From NCBI GenBank assembly GCA_045658525.1, contig JAZOVD010000023.1, positions 1 to 42,071 on the forward strand: a stretch of 42,071 nucleotides of DNA, in the 5' to 3' direction. The stretch comes from SIG673 sp045658525. Its GTDB lineage: Bacteria > Bacillota > Clostridia > Oscillospirales > CAG-272. This document shows positions 1 to 7,694 of the stretch, one piece after another (the stretch's first letter is position 1; the number at the start of each line of letters is the position of its first letter). Below the pieces are notes generated by a model that did not search any database, was not told the DNA's origin, and saw nothing but the letters and a program-made list of their open reading frames with translations. Made by a program: the position numbers and the translations under genes.

Positions 1-123
1 GCTCGTTATGCCATAAGTTTCGGAATCATTTGCAAATATCGGCACTACCGAGCCGAGGAGTATTATGCTCACCAAAAGAAGTGAAATAATGCGCGTGATG
101 CTTTTTTTCGTTGTTTTTCTCAT
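1..123 (-). CDS. Secreted protein, N-terminal fragment (runs off left edge)
   Basis: Only the first 41 codons are in the window. They start at an ATG preceded by GAAAGGAGAAAGAT, a strong ribosome binding site. The peptide begins MRKTTKKS, continues with a hydrophobic stretch (about residues 12-28) and ends the stretch with PIFAND, which fits a Sec signal peptide cleaved after IFA. No mature domain is visible, so the function cannot be stated. A consensus promoter lies just upstream (166-194). Confidence 0.75.
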   Translation of the reverse strand, partial: MRKTTKKSITRIISLLLVSIILLGSVVPIFANDSETYGITS

Positions 124-165
124 ATCTTTCTCCTTTCACGACGTGGTTTAATTGCTTACATACAC

Positions 166-194
166 ATTATACCACAAAAGGAAATATGTGTCAA
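166..194 (-). promoter_or_regulatory. Sigma-A type promoter for the left-edge secreted protein
   Basis: Reading the minus strand there is a perfect TTGACA (189-194), a 17 bp spacer and a perfect TATAAT (166-171), about 45 bases before the start codon at 123. Confidence 0.8.
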
Positions 195-266
195 TATGAC
201 CCCGATTTTTGTCGAACGCATTGTGCAAAACAAACAAATGAATATATTGCGTTTTGGTTGTAGTAA

Positions 267-294
267 TGAAAAAGAGCCGAGTTCATCTCGGCTC
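267..294 (-). terminator. Rho-independent terminator of the DUF1538/P-II operon
   Basis: GAGCCGAG (274-281) pairs perfectly with CTCGGCTC (287-294) around a 5-base loop. On the minus strand the stem is followed by a T run (267-273). It lies 11 bases past the stop codon of the second P-II gene. Confidence 0.85.
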
Positions 295-305
295 CCTTTT
301 ACTAT

Positions 306-659
306 TTATTTACTTTCTTTTTCCTTTTCGGGTTCTTCCGCGGGAACTATCTTGTTAAGTCCGACCGCATCGTTTACCGCTACCGAAAAGGCAATGCCCT
401 GACCTGCCGTTTTAAGACCCGCGTTTTTATATATGGCGTGGAGAACGTTGTCCTTTATTTCGGCGGGAACGAGAAGGAGAACAAGATCCTTTTCGGGCTG
501 AATGGTTATCTTAAAGAAGGATTCGGCTTCCTTGTTTGCCGTTCCTCTGGCGTGGATAACGGTTCCGCCGCCCGCGCCTGCTTCCTTTGCCGCGTCCATT
601 ACGCTGCCTGAAAATCCTGAGTTTACTATGCAGACTATCATTTCGTATGCAGTGTTCAT
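306..659 (-). CDS. P-II family-like regulatory protein (second of two)
   Basis: A 117-residue protein of P-II size and pattern. An early VNSGFSGSVMDAAKEAGAGG segment and HARGTA motif are typical of the P-II-like proteins found in Clostridia, followed by KDLVLLLV and GQGIAFSVAV, which match the later beta strands of the P-II fold. The tail is charged and low in complexity (PAEEPEKEKESK). Its start overlaps the stop of the preceding gene by four bases (ATGA), so the two are probably translationally coupled. P-II proteins usually sense nucleotides and control nitrogen transporters or enzymes by binding them. Here the likely partner is the DUF1538 membrane protein two genes upstream; that is inference from position. 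Uridylylation cannot be judged. Confidence 0.85.
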   Translation of the reverse strand: MNTAYEMIVCIVNSGFSGSVMDAAKEAGAGGGTVIHARGTANKEAESFFKITIQPEKDLVLLLVPAEIKDNVLHAIYKNAGLKTAGQGIAFSVAVNDAVGLNKIVPAEEPEKEKESK

Positions 660-1090
660 ACTTGTTTTTCCTCCTTTACGGTCATACGGTTATTGCTGAG
701 AAATCCGAAGAGCGAAACGCCTATCACGCTTGAAAGCGAGACAGTCCACGCAACTCCCTTGCCACCCTTGATCGTGTTGAATTTTTCCTGTATAAGCCTG
801 AGTGCCTTTGGGATCTTATCTTCTCTTATTACGCTGAATATAACTGCCTTTTCCGATCCTGCGAGTCCGAGAAAATCGAGCATCGCCGCGTCAGCCGTTC
901 CCTGACCCATTGCGACTATCTGCATATTCACCTCGAAGGACTGTATAAGGTCAACGTAGAAGTCGGCTTTGTTTCTGTTTACTACGGTTATGAGAAGCTC
1001 GAGCTTGTTTTGAGTAATGTTGTGCTTCTGCTCGGTTTTTTCAGGCTTTTGTATAACTCGGAGCAGTCTCTTATTTTTTCTTTCTGCCAT
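656..1090 (-). CDS. P-II family-like regulatory protein (first of two)
   Basis: A 144-residue P-II-like protein with a basic N-terminal extension of about 28 residues before the fold begins at KLELLITVVNRNKADFYVD. It aligns by eye with the next gene: GQGTADAAM against HARGTANKE, KAVIFSVI against KDLVLLLV, and GKGVAWTVSLSSVIG against GQGIAFSVAVNDAVG. The pair is therefore an old duplication that has diverged. A GGAGGA ribosome binding site lies ten bases before the ATG. It sits 17 bases after the DUF1538 gene and overlaps the next P-II gene by four bases, so all three form one operon. Known role of the family: signal transduction on nitrogen or energy status. The specific target here is inferred. 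Confidence 0.82.
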   Translation of the reverse strand: MAERKNKRLLRVIQKPEKTEQKHNITQNKLELLITVVNRNKADFYVDLIQSFEVNMQIVAMGQGTADAAMLDFLGLAGSEKAVIFSVIREDKIPKALRLIQEKFNTIKGGKGVAWTVSLSSVIGVSLFGFLSNNRMTVKEEKQV

Positions 1091-1107
1091 TTACATCAGT
1101 CCTCCTC

Positions 1108-2631
1108 TCAGGCGAAATAGATGATCTGCTCGTCATCAGAGTCAAGAATACGTCTCATTACTATTCTCTGTCGTACCTTAGCCGCCGTTACCGCTCTGAA
1201 TCCGAGCGCTTGTATCGTTATAAGAGGCGTCATTGCGACCATAGCGACTACTCCGAACGCAAGGCTCAGCACAGAGGCTTCGCCGCTTACCACGGAGCAA
1301 ACGCCTATCGCTAACGGAAGAATAAAGCTTGAAGTGAGAGGTCCGCTTGCGACTCCACCGGAGTCGAACGCTATTGCGGTGTACATTTTCGGAACGAAGA
1401 ACGAAAGTCCGAGTGAAAGCAGATAGCCGGGGATAAGATAATAGAGAATGGAAAATCCGAAGATGATCCTTATCATAGAAAGTCCTATGGAGATCCCAAC
1501 ACCGATGGAGAGAGCGATAAGCATAGAACGCTTCGTTACGGTTCCGCCCGTTATCTCCTCGACCTGCTTGTTAAGGACCTGTACCGCAGGCTCTGCGAGA
1601 ACGACGACCATTCCGATCACAAATCCGAATATAACTGTAAGAAGCTTGTTTTTCGCAAGCTCAGCACCGAGCTTGAAGCCTATCGGCATAAATCCGACCG
1701 CTACGGTCGTGAGGAACATTACGAGTCCGACAAACGTGAAAGCGATTCCTATAACTATGCGGATCATATGCTTTTTGGGAAGCTTTAATACCGTGAGTTG
1801 AAGTATTACGAAAAGCGCGATTATCAGCGCGAGCGCTCGCGCTACCTCTATGCAGGTGTGGAATATCTTGGGAAGGAAATTAGCGCCGAGACTTGCGTCT
1901 ATGGAATAATCGGGAAGCTGATAGGTAAGCTCTCCGTTTGAGGCGAGCGATAATACCATAACGGCTATCATAGGACCGATGGAACAAAGCGCGATAAGAC
2001 CGAAGCTGTTTTCGCTGGTATCGGAGCCGCCTATCGTTGTGGCTATACCCACGCCGAGCGCCATTATAAAGGGAACGGTTATCGGACCTGTCGTAACTCC
2101 GCCGGAATCGAACGCGAGCGGGAGAAAGTCAGCCTTTCCGCTTTGTATGAGGAGCGCACAGAATGCGAAAAGCACCATGTAGAAGAACATGAGTATCATA
2201 GCGAGATTATTTTTGAAAACTATCTTCAACACTGATATAAACAGGAAGATACCGACTCCGACTCCTACCGTTACTATGAGCAGAGTGCCGTTCATTACCG
2301 CGCTTACCTGAGAAGCGAGTACCGAGAGGTCAGGCTCAGCAACTGTTATCAGAACGCCCATCAGAAAGCATACTGAAAGCAGTATTTTCAGATTTCCCGT
2401 TTTCGCAAGACCCGATCCTACGTGCTCGCCCATAGGCGTCATCGCAAGATCTGCGCCGAGATTAAAAAGTCCTATGCCAAGTATTAAAAATACTGCCGAT
2501 ACAGCAAATACTATCATTTCACGAAGTGAAAATCCGACGAGCGGGGTAAGCGAAACGATCAGTACTATAAGTGTTACGGGAAGCACAGATACAAGTGCTT
2601 CTTTTAGCTTTAACCATAGCGCTTTTTTCAT
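1108..2631 (-). CDS. DUF1538 membrane protein, two fused repeats (putative cation/proton antiporter)
   Basis: A very hydrophobic 507-residue protein made of two DUF1538 halves. Both halves carry an AEP motif (near residues 98 and 346) and an AFDSGGV(T/A)(T/S)GP motif (near residues 173 and 421), so the gene is an internal duplication. Established knowledge: in Halomonas zhaodongensis two separate DUF1538 proteins, UmpA and UmpB, together act as a Na+(Li+,K+)/H+ antiporter. Here both halves are in one chain. The start is placed at MKKALW because GGAGGAAG sits six bases before it; an in-frame ATG seven codons earlier has no such site. The following two genes encode P-II-like proteins, which suggests ligand-dependent gating of the transporter. 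The operon diverges from glnN. Confidence 0.85.
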   Translation of the reverse strand: MKKALWLKLKEALVSVLPVTLIVLIVSLTPLVGFSLREMIVFAVSAVFLILGIGLFNLGADLAMTPMGEHVGSGLAKTGNLKILLSVCFLMGVLITVAEPDLSVLASQVSAVMNGTLLIVTVGVGVGIFLFISVLKIVFKNNLAMILMFFYMVLFAFCALLIQSGKADFLPLAFDSGGVTTGPITVPFIMALGVGIATTIGGSDTSENSFGLIALCSIGPMIAVMVLSLASNGELTYQLPDYSIDASLGANFLPKIFHTCIEVARALALIIALFVILQLTVLKLPKKHMIRIVIGIAFTFVGLVMFLTTVAVGFMPIGFKLGAELAKNKLLTVIFGFVIGMVVVLAEPAVQVLNKQVEEITGGTVTKRSMLIALSIGVGISIGLSMIRIIFGFSILYYLIPGYLLSLGLSFFVPKMYTAIAFDSGGVASGPLTSSFILPLAIGVCSVVSGEASVLSLAFGVVAMVAMTPLITIQALGFRAVTAAKVRQRIVMRRILDSDDEQIIYFA

Positions 2632-2658
2632 GATCTTCCTCCAAGCATACAATATATC

Positions 2659-2688
2659 GTTATAATTCTAACATTTGTATGGTTTCAA
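2659..2688 (-). promoter_or_regulatory. Probable promoter of the DUF1538/P-II operon
   Basis: On the minus strand TTGAAA (2683-2688), an 18 bp spacer and TATAAC (2659-2664) lie just upstream of the DUF1538 start. The match is fair rather than perfect. It is divergent from the much stronger glnN promoter. Confidence 0.45.
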
Positions 2689-2747
2689 TTCAATATGAAT
2701 TTGTAAACAAAAGAGTTTTTTCCGCTTTTTGCAAAACGAAAAAGGTA

Positions 2748-2776
2748 TTGACAAATTGTGTTACAGGTAGTATAAT
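2748..2776 (+). promoter_or_regulatory. Consensus promoter of glnN
   Basis: Perfect TTGACA (2748-2753), 17 bp spacer, perfect TATAAT (2771-2776). The leader of about 60 bases includes a small stem, AGGCG (2801-2805) with CGCCT (2817-2821), of unknown role. Confidence 0.85.
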
Positions 2777-2844
2777 GTTATCTATAATATTTTAGATAGT
2801 AAGGCGATATTGAAAACGCCTGTGATACTGCGGAGGAGAAAGAA

Positions 2845-4938
2845 ATGGTAAATGTACCGGAAATATTCGGAAGTATGGTCTTTAACGACCAGGTCATGAG
2901 AGAAAGACTTCCGAAAGAGGTGTACAAGTCGCTGACAAAAACGATAGCGACAGGAAAAACAATAGACGCGTCTATTGCGGACTGCGTTGCTAACGCCATG
3001 AAGGACTGGGCGATAGAAAAGGGTGCGACACACTATACGCATTGGTTCCAGCCTCTTACGGGCGTCGCCGCGGAAAAGCACGATGCGTTTATATCTCCTT
3101 TCGGAAGCTGTAAGGTAATAATGGAGTTTTCGGGAAAAGAGCTGATAAAAGGTGAGCCTGATGCGTCATCGTTCCCCTCGGGCGGACTCAGAGCAACGTT
3201 TGAGGCGAGAGGCTATACCGCGTGGGATCCCGCGTCTTATGCGTTCGTAAAGGACGGTTCGCTCTATATTCCTACGGCGTTTTGCTCTTATACGGGTGAA
3301 GCGCTTGATACCAAAACTCCGCTTCTCCGTTCTATGGACGCTGTAAGCGAGCAGACGCTCCGCATACTCAGACTTTTCGGTGATACGACCTCAAAGAGAG
3401 TTTGCAGTACGGTCGGTGCAGAGCAGGAATATTTCCTTATCGATAAAGAAGCGTACAGAAAACGCAAGGATCTCATATATGCGGGAAGAACGCTTTTCGG
3501 CGCGCCCGCTCCGAAGGGTCAGGAGATGGAGGATCACTATTTCGGCGCGCTCAAAACGAGAGTCAGCGCGTATATGCACGACCTCGACAAGTCTCTTTGG
3601 GAGCTTGGTATAATATCTAAGACCAAGCATAACGAGGCTGCTCCCGCACAGCACGAGCTTGCTCCGATATTCGTTACGACCAACTTAGCGGTCGATCAGA
3701 ATGTTCTTATAATGGAGTATATGAAAAAGACTGCCGAAAAGCACGGGCTTGTCTGTCTGCTCCACGAAAAGCCGTTTGCGGGTGTAAACGGTTCGGGTAA
3801 GCACAACAACTGGTCGCTTTCCACGGATAGCGGAAAGAACCTTATTAACCCAGGTGAGACTCCTGCGGAAAACGCCCAGTTCCTTTTGGTCCTTGCGGCG
3901 ATAGTCAGAGTCGTTGACGAATACGCGGATCTGCTCAGACTTTCGATAGCCTCGGCTGGTAACGATCACCGTTTGGGCGCTGACGAAGCTCCTCCCGCGA
4001 TAGTTTCTATGTTCATAGGAGACGATCTGGAAGCGATAGTAGAGTCGATAGTTGACGGTACGGCGTACAAAAAATCCAAGGGTAGGATCATGAACCTCGG
4101 AGTTCCGTCGCTTCCGACATTCGCAAAGGATAATGCGGACAGAAACAGAACCTCTCCGTTTGCGTTTACGGGAAATAAATTCGAGTTCAGAATGCTCGGC
4201 TCGTCGCAGAATATCGCGCTTCCCAACATAGTTCTCAACTCGGCGGTAGCAGAGGTATTCAAGGAATTTGCGGATAAGCTCGAAAAGGCTAAGAATTTTG
4301 ATGCAACGGTAAAGTCTATAATAAAGGACACGCTCGCCGCGCACAAGAGAGTTATATTTAACGGCAACGGTTATTCAGATGAATGGCAAAAGGAAGCCGC
4401 TAAACGAGGGCTTCCGAATATGAAGAAATGCGTTGAGGCATTTGCTTGTTTCAGTGCCGACAAGAACGTGAAAATGTTCGAATCGACCGGAGTTATGAGC
4501 AGGGTGGAGATAGAATCAAGAGAGGAGATCCTCTTTGAAAATTACGCCAAGACCATAAACATCGAAGCGCGTACAATGATAGATATGGCAAAGCGCGATT
4601 ACATACCTGCCATTATGGGTTATACCGCTGAGGTCGCAAGCTCCGCAAAGGCAAAGCTTGACGTTAGCAGCGATATTTCGGTCGGAGTGGAAAAATCTAT
4701 CGTAGAAAAGCTTTCAAAGCTTAATTCCGAGGCATTCAAGACTGTCGAGAGTCTTGAAAAGGCAACTGTGTCCGCCGCTTCCGTAAAGGACGAAAGAGAA
4801 AAGGCAGAGGCTTACTGCTACAAGGTGATCCCGCTTATGGAGACCCTGCGCGAAAAGATTGACGAGGCTGAAAAGCTTACCGCTACGGATAAGTGGCCCG
4901 TTCCCTCGTATGGAGATATGACGTATTACGTTGATTAA
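2845..4938 (+). CDS. glnN: Glutamine synthetase type III
   Basis: Forms glutamine from glutamate, ammonia and ATP in the cytoplasm, the entry point of ammonia into metabolism. The 697-residue length is that of GSIII, not of the ~450-residue GSI. It opens with EIFGSMVFND and contains HYTHWFQPLTG, EQEYFLI (metal-binding glutamate region), HNEAAPAQHE, NGSGKHNNWS and NRTSPFAFTGNKFEFRMLGSS, all hallmarks of GSIII. Ribosome binding site GGAGGAG is seven bases before the ATG. It is monocistronic: a consensus promoter precedes it and a strong terminator follows. Its immediate divergent neighbour is the DUF1538/P-II operon, which supports a nitrogen-related theme for both. Confidence 0.97.
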   Translation: MVNVPEIFGSMVFNDQVMRERLPKEVYKSLTKTIATGKTIDASIADCVANAMKDWAIEKGATHYTHWFQPLTGVAAEKHDAFISPFGSCKVIMEFSGKELIKGEPDASSFPSGGLRATFEARGYTAWDPASYAFVKDGSLYIPTAFCSYTGEALDTKTPLLRSMDAVSEQTLRILRLFGDTTSKRVCSTVGAEQEYFLIDKEAYRKRKDLIYAGRTLFGAPAPKGQEMEDHYFGALKTRVSAYMHDLDKSLWELGIISKTKHNEAAPAQHELAPIFVTTNLAVDQNVLIMEYMKKTAEKHGLVCLLHEKPFAGVNGSGKHNNWSLSTDSGKNLINPGETPAENAQFLLVLAAIVRVVDEYADLLRLSIASAGNDHRLGADEAPPAIVSMFIGDDLEAIVESIVDGTAYKKSKGRIMNLGVPSLPTFAKDNADRNRTSPFAFTGNKFEFRMLGSSQNIALPNIVLNSAVAEVFKEFADKLEKAKNFDATVKSIIKDTLAAHKRVIFNGNGYSDEWQKEAAKRGLPNMKKCVEAFACFSADKNVKMFESTGVMSRVEIESREEILFENYAKTINIEARTMIDMAKRDYIPAIMGYTAEVASSAKAKLDVSSDISVGVEKSIVEKLSKLNSEAFKTVESLEKATVSAASVKDEREKAEAYCYKVIPLMETLREKIDEAEKLTATDKWPVPSYGDMTYYVD

Positions 4939-4945
4939 ATAATAT

Positions 4946-4985
4946 AAAAGGCTATGTCGCGGAGAACCCGATGACATAGCCTTTT
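4946..4985 (+). terminator. Terminator after glnN
   Basis: A 13 bp inverted repeat (4946-4958 with 4973-4985), AAAAGGCTATGTC against its complement, with a 14-base loop and ending in a short T run. Confidence 0.88.
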
Positions 4986-4994
4986 GCTATTGAG

Positions 4995-5023
4995 TTGACA
5001 GATATATCCATTTATGATATAAT
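4995..5023 (+). promoter_or_regulatory. Consensus promoter of the unknown membrane protein gene
   Basis: Perfect TTGACA (4995-5000), 17 bp spacer, perfect TATAAT (5018-5023), ten bases after the glnN terminator. It leaves a leader of about 100 bases before the gene, in which I recognise no known riboswitch. Confidence 0.85.
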
Positions 5024-5135
5024 ATAGGTGAAAGAAGGACGAAGAATATTTACGGCAAAGCTAAAAGCACAGGCAACTACACAAGCAAAAAAGTTTTTCA
5101 TCACTTTTTGACTATGAGAGGAGAAAGTGAATAGT

Positions 5136-6320
5136 ATGGTGAGACAAACTATGGCACATAAGATAAAATCAATTCATAAAATCTTGATTCCAATAGCTGC
5201 GCTTGTTATAGTTTTTTGCAATCTTTTTCTGTTATTTGGATATCAATACAACATCAGGTTTGAATATAGCAGCGATAATTTTGGGGATGTAATGTTCAAT
5301 GATAAGACTTTACAGAAATTAATGTATCCAAAAGTTAAAATGCAAGCACAAGTATCTTCCGAAGAATATCGTGTTTTTGAAAAAACGTTAGAGTTTGACG
5401 GCGTAGCGTACACCTGTAAGTCAGTGCAGTCAACGTTTTATGAGGATTACAGATACCATACGGAAAAATATTCCTTCGTTTCAGAAGACGGAAGAAAAAT
5501 AAGCTTTGAGGCTTACGAAGATCAAGTATATTCGCTTAAATTTGAAACAGCGACCCCAAATTTTAGTACAGATAAAAACTTTAAAGAGCTTGTATATGAG
5601 TACGTTGAAAGATATTGTGGAAGCATTTTAATGGATTACAGCGGAGATTTGCATGAGGATTATAAATACGTTAGCCATTACCCACGATATAAAGTTCCAG
5701 ATGTACGCGATTACCTGTATTATGATTTTATTGACATAAATGGAGAAAGCGAACTTCTTGTAAAATATGCTAACGGCAAACTAACTAATTATATAATAGA
5801 AGTTAAGTTAAGAGATAGCGGAGAATTACATAGTATAAGAATAGTAAATTCCTTTCCCATATCTTCTGATACCAATATATACATTCCCCAAGCTATTTTA
5901 AGAAATGCTATTTTGAGATATTATAACGAATTTGCAAAGATACGTGCGGAAAAATATATGTATAATTTAAATACAGCCTATGACGAAGATTTTGAATTAG
6001 GCGATTTTGAGAGCATACGTATATTTAAAACTCCGCTTGGAGAATACGGCGCAAGAGGTTGGATAAAAGTAACCTACAACAAATATGACGGATACGTTTA
6101 TGACAAAGAAACGGACAGCTTCGTTCTCGGAGAGCCGACCAAAGTAACCGACAATATTTTTATCTCAACCATGCTTACGTCACCTGACGTTATTGCAAAG
6201 AACGTTATAGCGATAGCAGTGGAAGTACTGTGTCTTGGATATATAGTGACCGTCATAGTTATGTATATTGTCAAACACAAAAAATCCGCTCATTTAGAAC
6301 AGGAAGAACAAACCGAATAA
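5136..6320 (+). CDS. Membrane-anchored protein of unknown function
   Basis: I do not recognise a family. The 394-residue protein has a hydrophobic segment near the N-terminus (ILIPIAALVIVFCNLFLLFG) and another near the C-terminus (VIAIAVEVLCLGYIVTVIVM). Between them lie about 310 residues rich in Tyr, Asp, Glu and Phe, probably an extracytoplasmic beta-rich domain, and a charged cytoplasmic tail (KHKKSAHLEQEEQTE) ends it. The start is uncertain: a GTG at 5127 is only three bases from the AGGAG and so too close, the ATG at 5136 is twelve away, and another ATG is at 5151. The gene is visibly more A+T-rich than its neighbours, with codon choice shifted to A/T endings, which may mean horizontal transfer. 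It has its own promoter and shares a terminator with tgt. Confidence 0.7.
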   Translation: MVRQTMAHKIKSIHKILIPIAALVIVFCNLFLLFGYQYNIRFEYSSDNFGDVMFNDKTLQKLMYPKVKMQAQVSSEEYRVFEKTLEFDGVAYTCKSVQSTFYEDYRYHTEKYSFVSEDGRKISFEAYEDQVYSLKFETATPNFSTDKNFKELVYEYVERYCGSILMDYSGDLHEDYKYVSHYPRYKVPDVRDYLYYDFIDINGESELLVKYANGKLTNYIIEVKLRDSGELHSIRIVNSFPISSDTNIYIPQAILRNAILRYYNEFAKIRAEKYMYNLNTAYDEDFELGDFESIRIFKTPLGEYGARGWIKVTYNKYDGYVYDKETDSFVLGEPTKVTDNIFISTMLTSPDVIAKNVIAIAVEVLCLGYIVTVIVMYIVKHKKSAHLEQEEQTE

Positions 6321-6324
6321 AACA

Positions 6325-6348
6325 AAAATCCCCCGAATGGGGGATTTT
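6325..6348. terminator. Bidirectional terminator between the unknown membrane gene and tgt
   Basis: A perfect 10 bp inverted repeat, AAAATCCCCC (6325-6334) and GGGGGATTTT (6339-6348), with a GAAT loop. It serves both convergent genes; the tgt stop codon follows two bases later. Confidence 0.9.
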
Positions 6349-6349
6349 C

Positions 6350-7504
6350 TTATACTCTGTCACCAAGAATATCTATCCACTTGTGATAAAACTCCTCAAA
6401 GCAACCGTTGTCGAGAGCTTCTCTTATTCTTTCCATAAGAGTGTTGTAGAAATAAAGGTTGTGTATAACGCAAAGCCTCATTCCAAGCATCTCGCGTGCC
6501 TTGAAAAGATGGCGTATATACGCTCTTGAATAGGTGCGGCAGACGGGGCAGTCGCATTCGGGGTCGAGAGGGAGCGTGTCGTCAAAGAATTTTTCATTTG
6601 AAAGATTGAGTCTTCCTTTCCAAGTAAAAAGGTTTCCGTGACGTGCGTTACGGCTTGGCATAACGCAGTCGAAAAAGTCAACTCCGCGGCGAACTGCCTC
6701 TAAAATGTTCTGAGGAGTTCCTACACCCATAAGGTAACGAGCCTTTTCGACGGGCATATAAGGCTCTACCTGCTCTATTATGTGGTACATTATGTCCGCG
6801 CTCTCGCCAACCGCAAGACCGCCGATGGCGTAGCCGTCAAGGTCAAGCTCGGCTATCTTCTTCATATTGTCTATACGGAGATCGTCGAACGTGCTTCCTT
6901 GATTTATTCCGAAAAGCAGCTGATTTTTGTTTATGGTATCGGGCAGAGAATTAAGACGCTCCATTTCCGCTTTACAGCGTTTCAGCCAACGGATAGTGCG
7001 CTCGGACGAACGCTTTGCGTATCCGTATTCGCAAGGGTTCTCAACACATTCGTCGAACGCCATTGCGATAGTTGATCCAAGGTTCGACTGTATCTGCATA
7101 CTCTCCTCGGGACCCATAAATATACGCATTCCGTCCATGTGCGACTGGAAGTAAACGCCTTCCTCTTTTATTCTGCGGAGCTTTGCAAGCGAAAACACCT
7201 GAAAGCCGCCGCTGTCGGTGAGTATAGGACCGTCCCAGCGCGCAAACTTGTGCAGACCGCCGAGCCGCTTGATAAGCTTGTCTCCCGGACGAATGTGAAG
7301 ATGATAGGTATTTGAAAGCTCGACCTGACATTTGCAGTCAATAAGGTCGGGAAGCGCAACGCCGCCTTTGATAGCCGCGCTCGTTCCTACGTTCATAAAA
7401 ACGGGTGTTTGTATCGTGCCGTGGACGGTCTCCATAACTCCACGACGTGCTTTTCCCTCGGTTTTCAGAACCGTAAAGGGAAGCTTTTTAATGTTTTCAG
7501 ACAT
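6350..7504 (-). CDS. tgt: tRNA-guanine transglycosylase
   Basis: Exchanges guanine-34 of tRNAs with GUN anticodons for preQ1, the committed step of queuosine insertion. The 384-residue length is normal for bacterial Tgt. It contains LTDSGGFQVFSL (active-site region), MPSRNARHG, and the zinc site C317-x-C319-x2-C322 with H348 (CDCPVC ... IHN). An AAAGGA ribosome binding site precedes the ATG. It follows mutL on the same strand but is separated by about 190 bases that carry a structured repeat, so it may be transcribed separately or by read-through. No other queuosine gene is nearby. Confidence 0.96.
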   Translation of the reverse strand: MSENIKKLPFTVLKTEGKARRGVMETVHGTIQTPVFMNVGTSAAIKGGVALPDLIDCKCQVELSNTYHLHIRPGDKLIKRLGGLHKFARWDGPILTDSGGFQVFSLAKLRRIKEEGVYFQSHMDGMRIFMGPEESMQIQSNLGSTIAMAFDECVENPCEYGYAKRSSERTIRWLKRCKAEMERLNSLPDTINKNQLLFGINQGSTFDDLRIDNMKKIAELDLDGYAIGGLAVGESADIMYHIIEQVEPYMPVEKARYLMGVGTPQNILEAVRRGVDFFDCVMPSRNARHGNLFTWKGRLNLSNEKFFDDTLPLDPECDCPVCRTYSRAYIRHLFKAREMLGMRLCVIHNLYFYNTLMERIREALDNGCFEEFYHKWIDILGDRV

Positions 7505-7539
7505 AATAAGAGATCCTTTTTGTTACATTGAAGTTTTTG

Positions 7540-7692
7540 CATACGGGTTGGTTTGGTGAAATTATTATCGTTTGCGGGTTATTTCCCTTTCCTTTTGCGA
7601 AGCAAATAACAAATTCTTTTCTCACGCGCCTATTAACAAGTAGGCGTGTGAGAAAAGTTCTTTGCTTCTTTCTTTCAAGAAAGAAGAGAAAA
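7540..7692 (-). repeat. Structured dispersed repeat, copy A
   Basis: Read on the minus strand, this intergenic block has three stems in order. They are CTTCTTTC/GAAAGAAG; a long hairpin ACTTTTCTCACACGCC with GGCGCGTGAGAAAAG (one mismatch) around a short loop; and TTTGC-TTC-GCAAA. It ends with AAAGGAAAGGGAAA. A second copy lies at 16957-17115 in the other orientation. The stems vary between copies in a compensating manner. The weaker similarity beyond the stems (about 7540-7580) includes a shared CACCAA block. It begins right after the mutL stop codon and may also act as a terminator. No transposase is present. Confidence 0.75.
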
Positions 7693-7694
7693 AC

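Noticed and set aside
3685..4344. Open frame of 219 codons on the minus strand
   Set aside because: Antisense to the conserved core of glnN, rich in Arg and Tyr as such shadows usually are.
5030..5126. Possible c-di-GMP-I (GEMM) riboswitch, because of GGCAAAGCTAAAAG and ACAGGC in the leader
   Set aside because: The order of elements is wrong, the first aptamer half would fall before the transcription start, and no GNRA-type loop pairing can be drawn.
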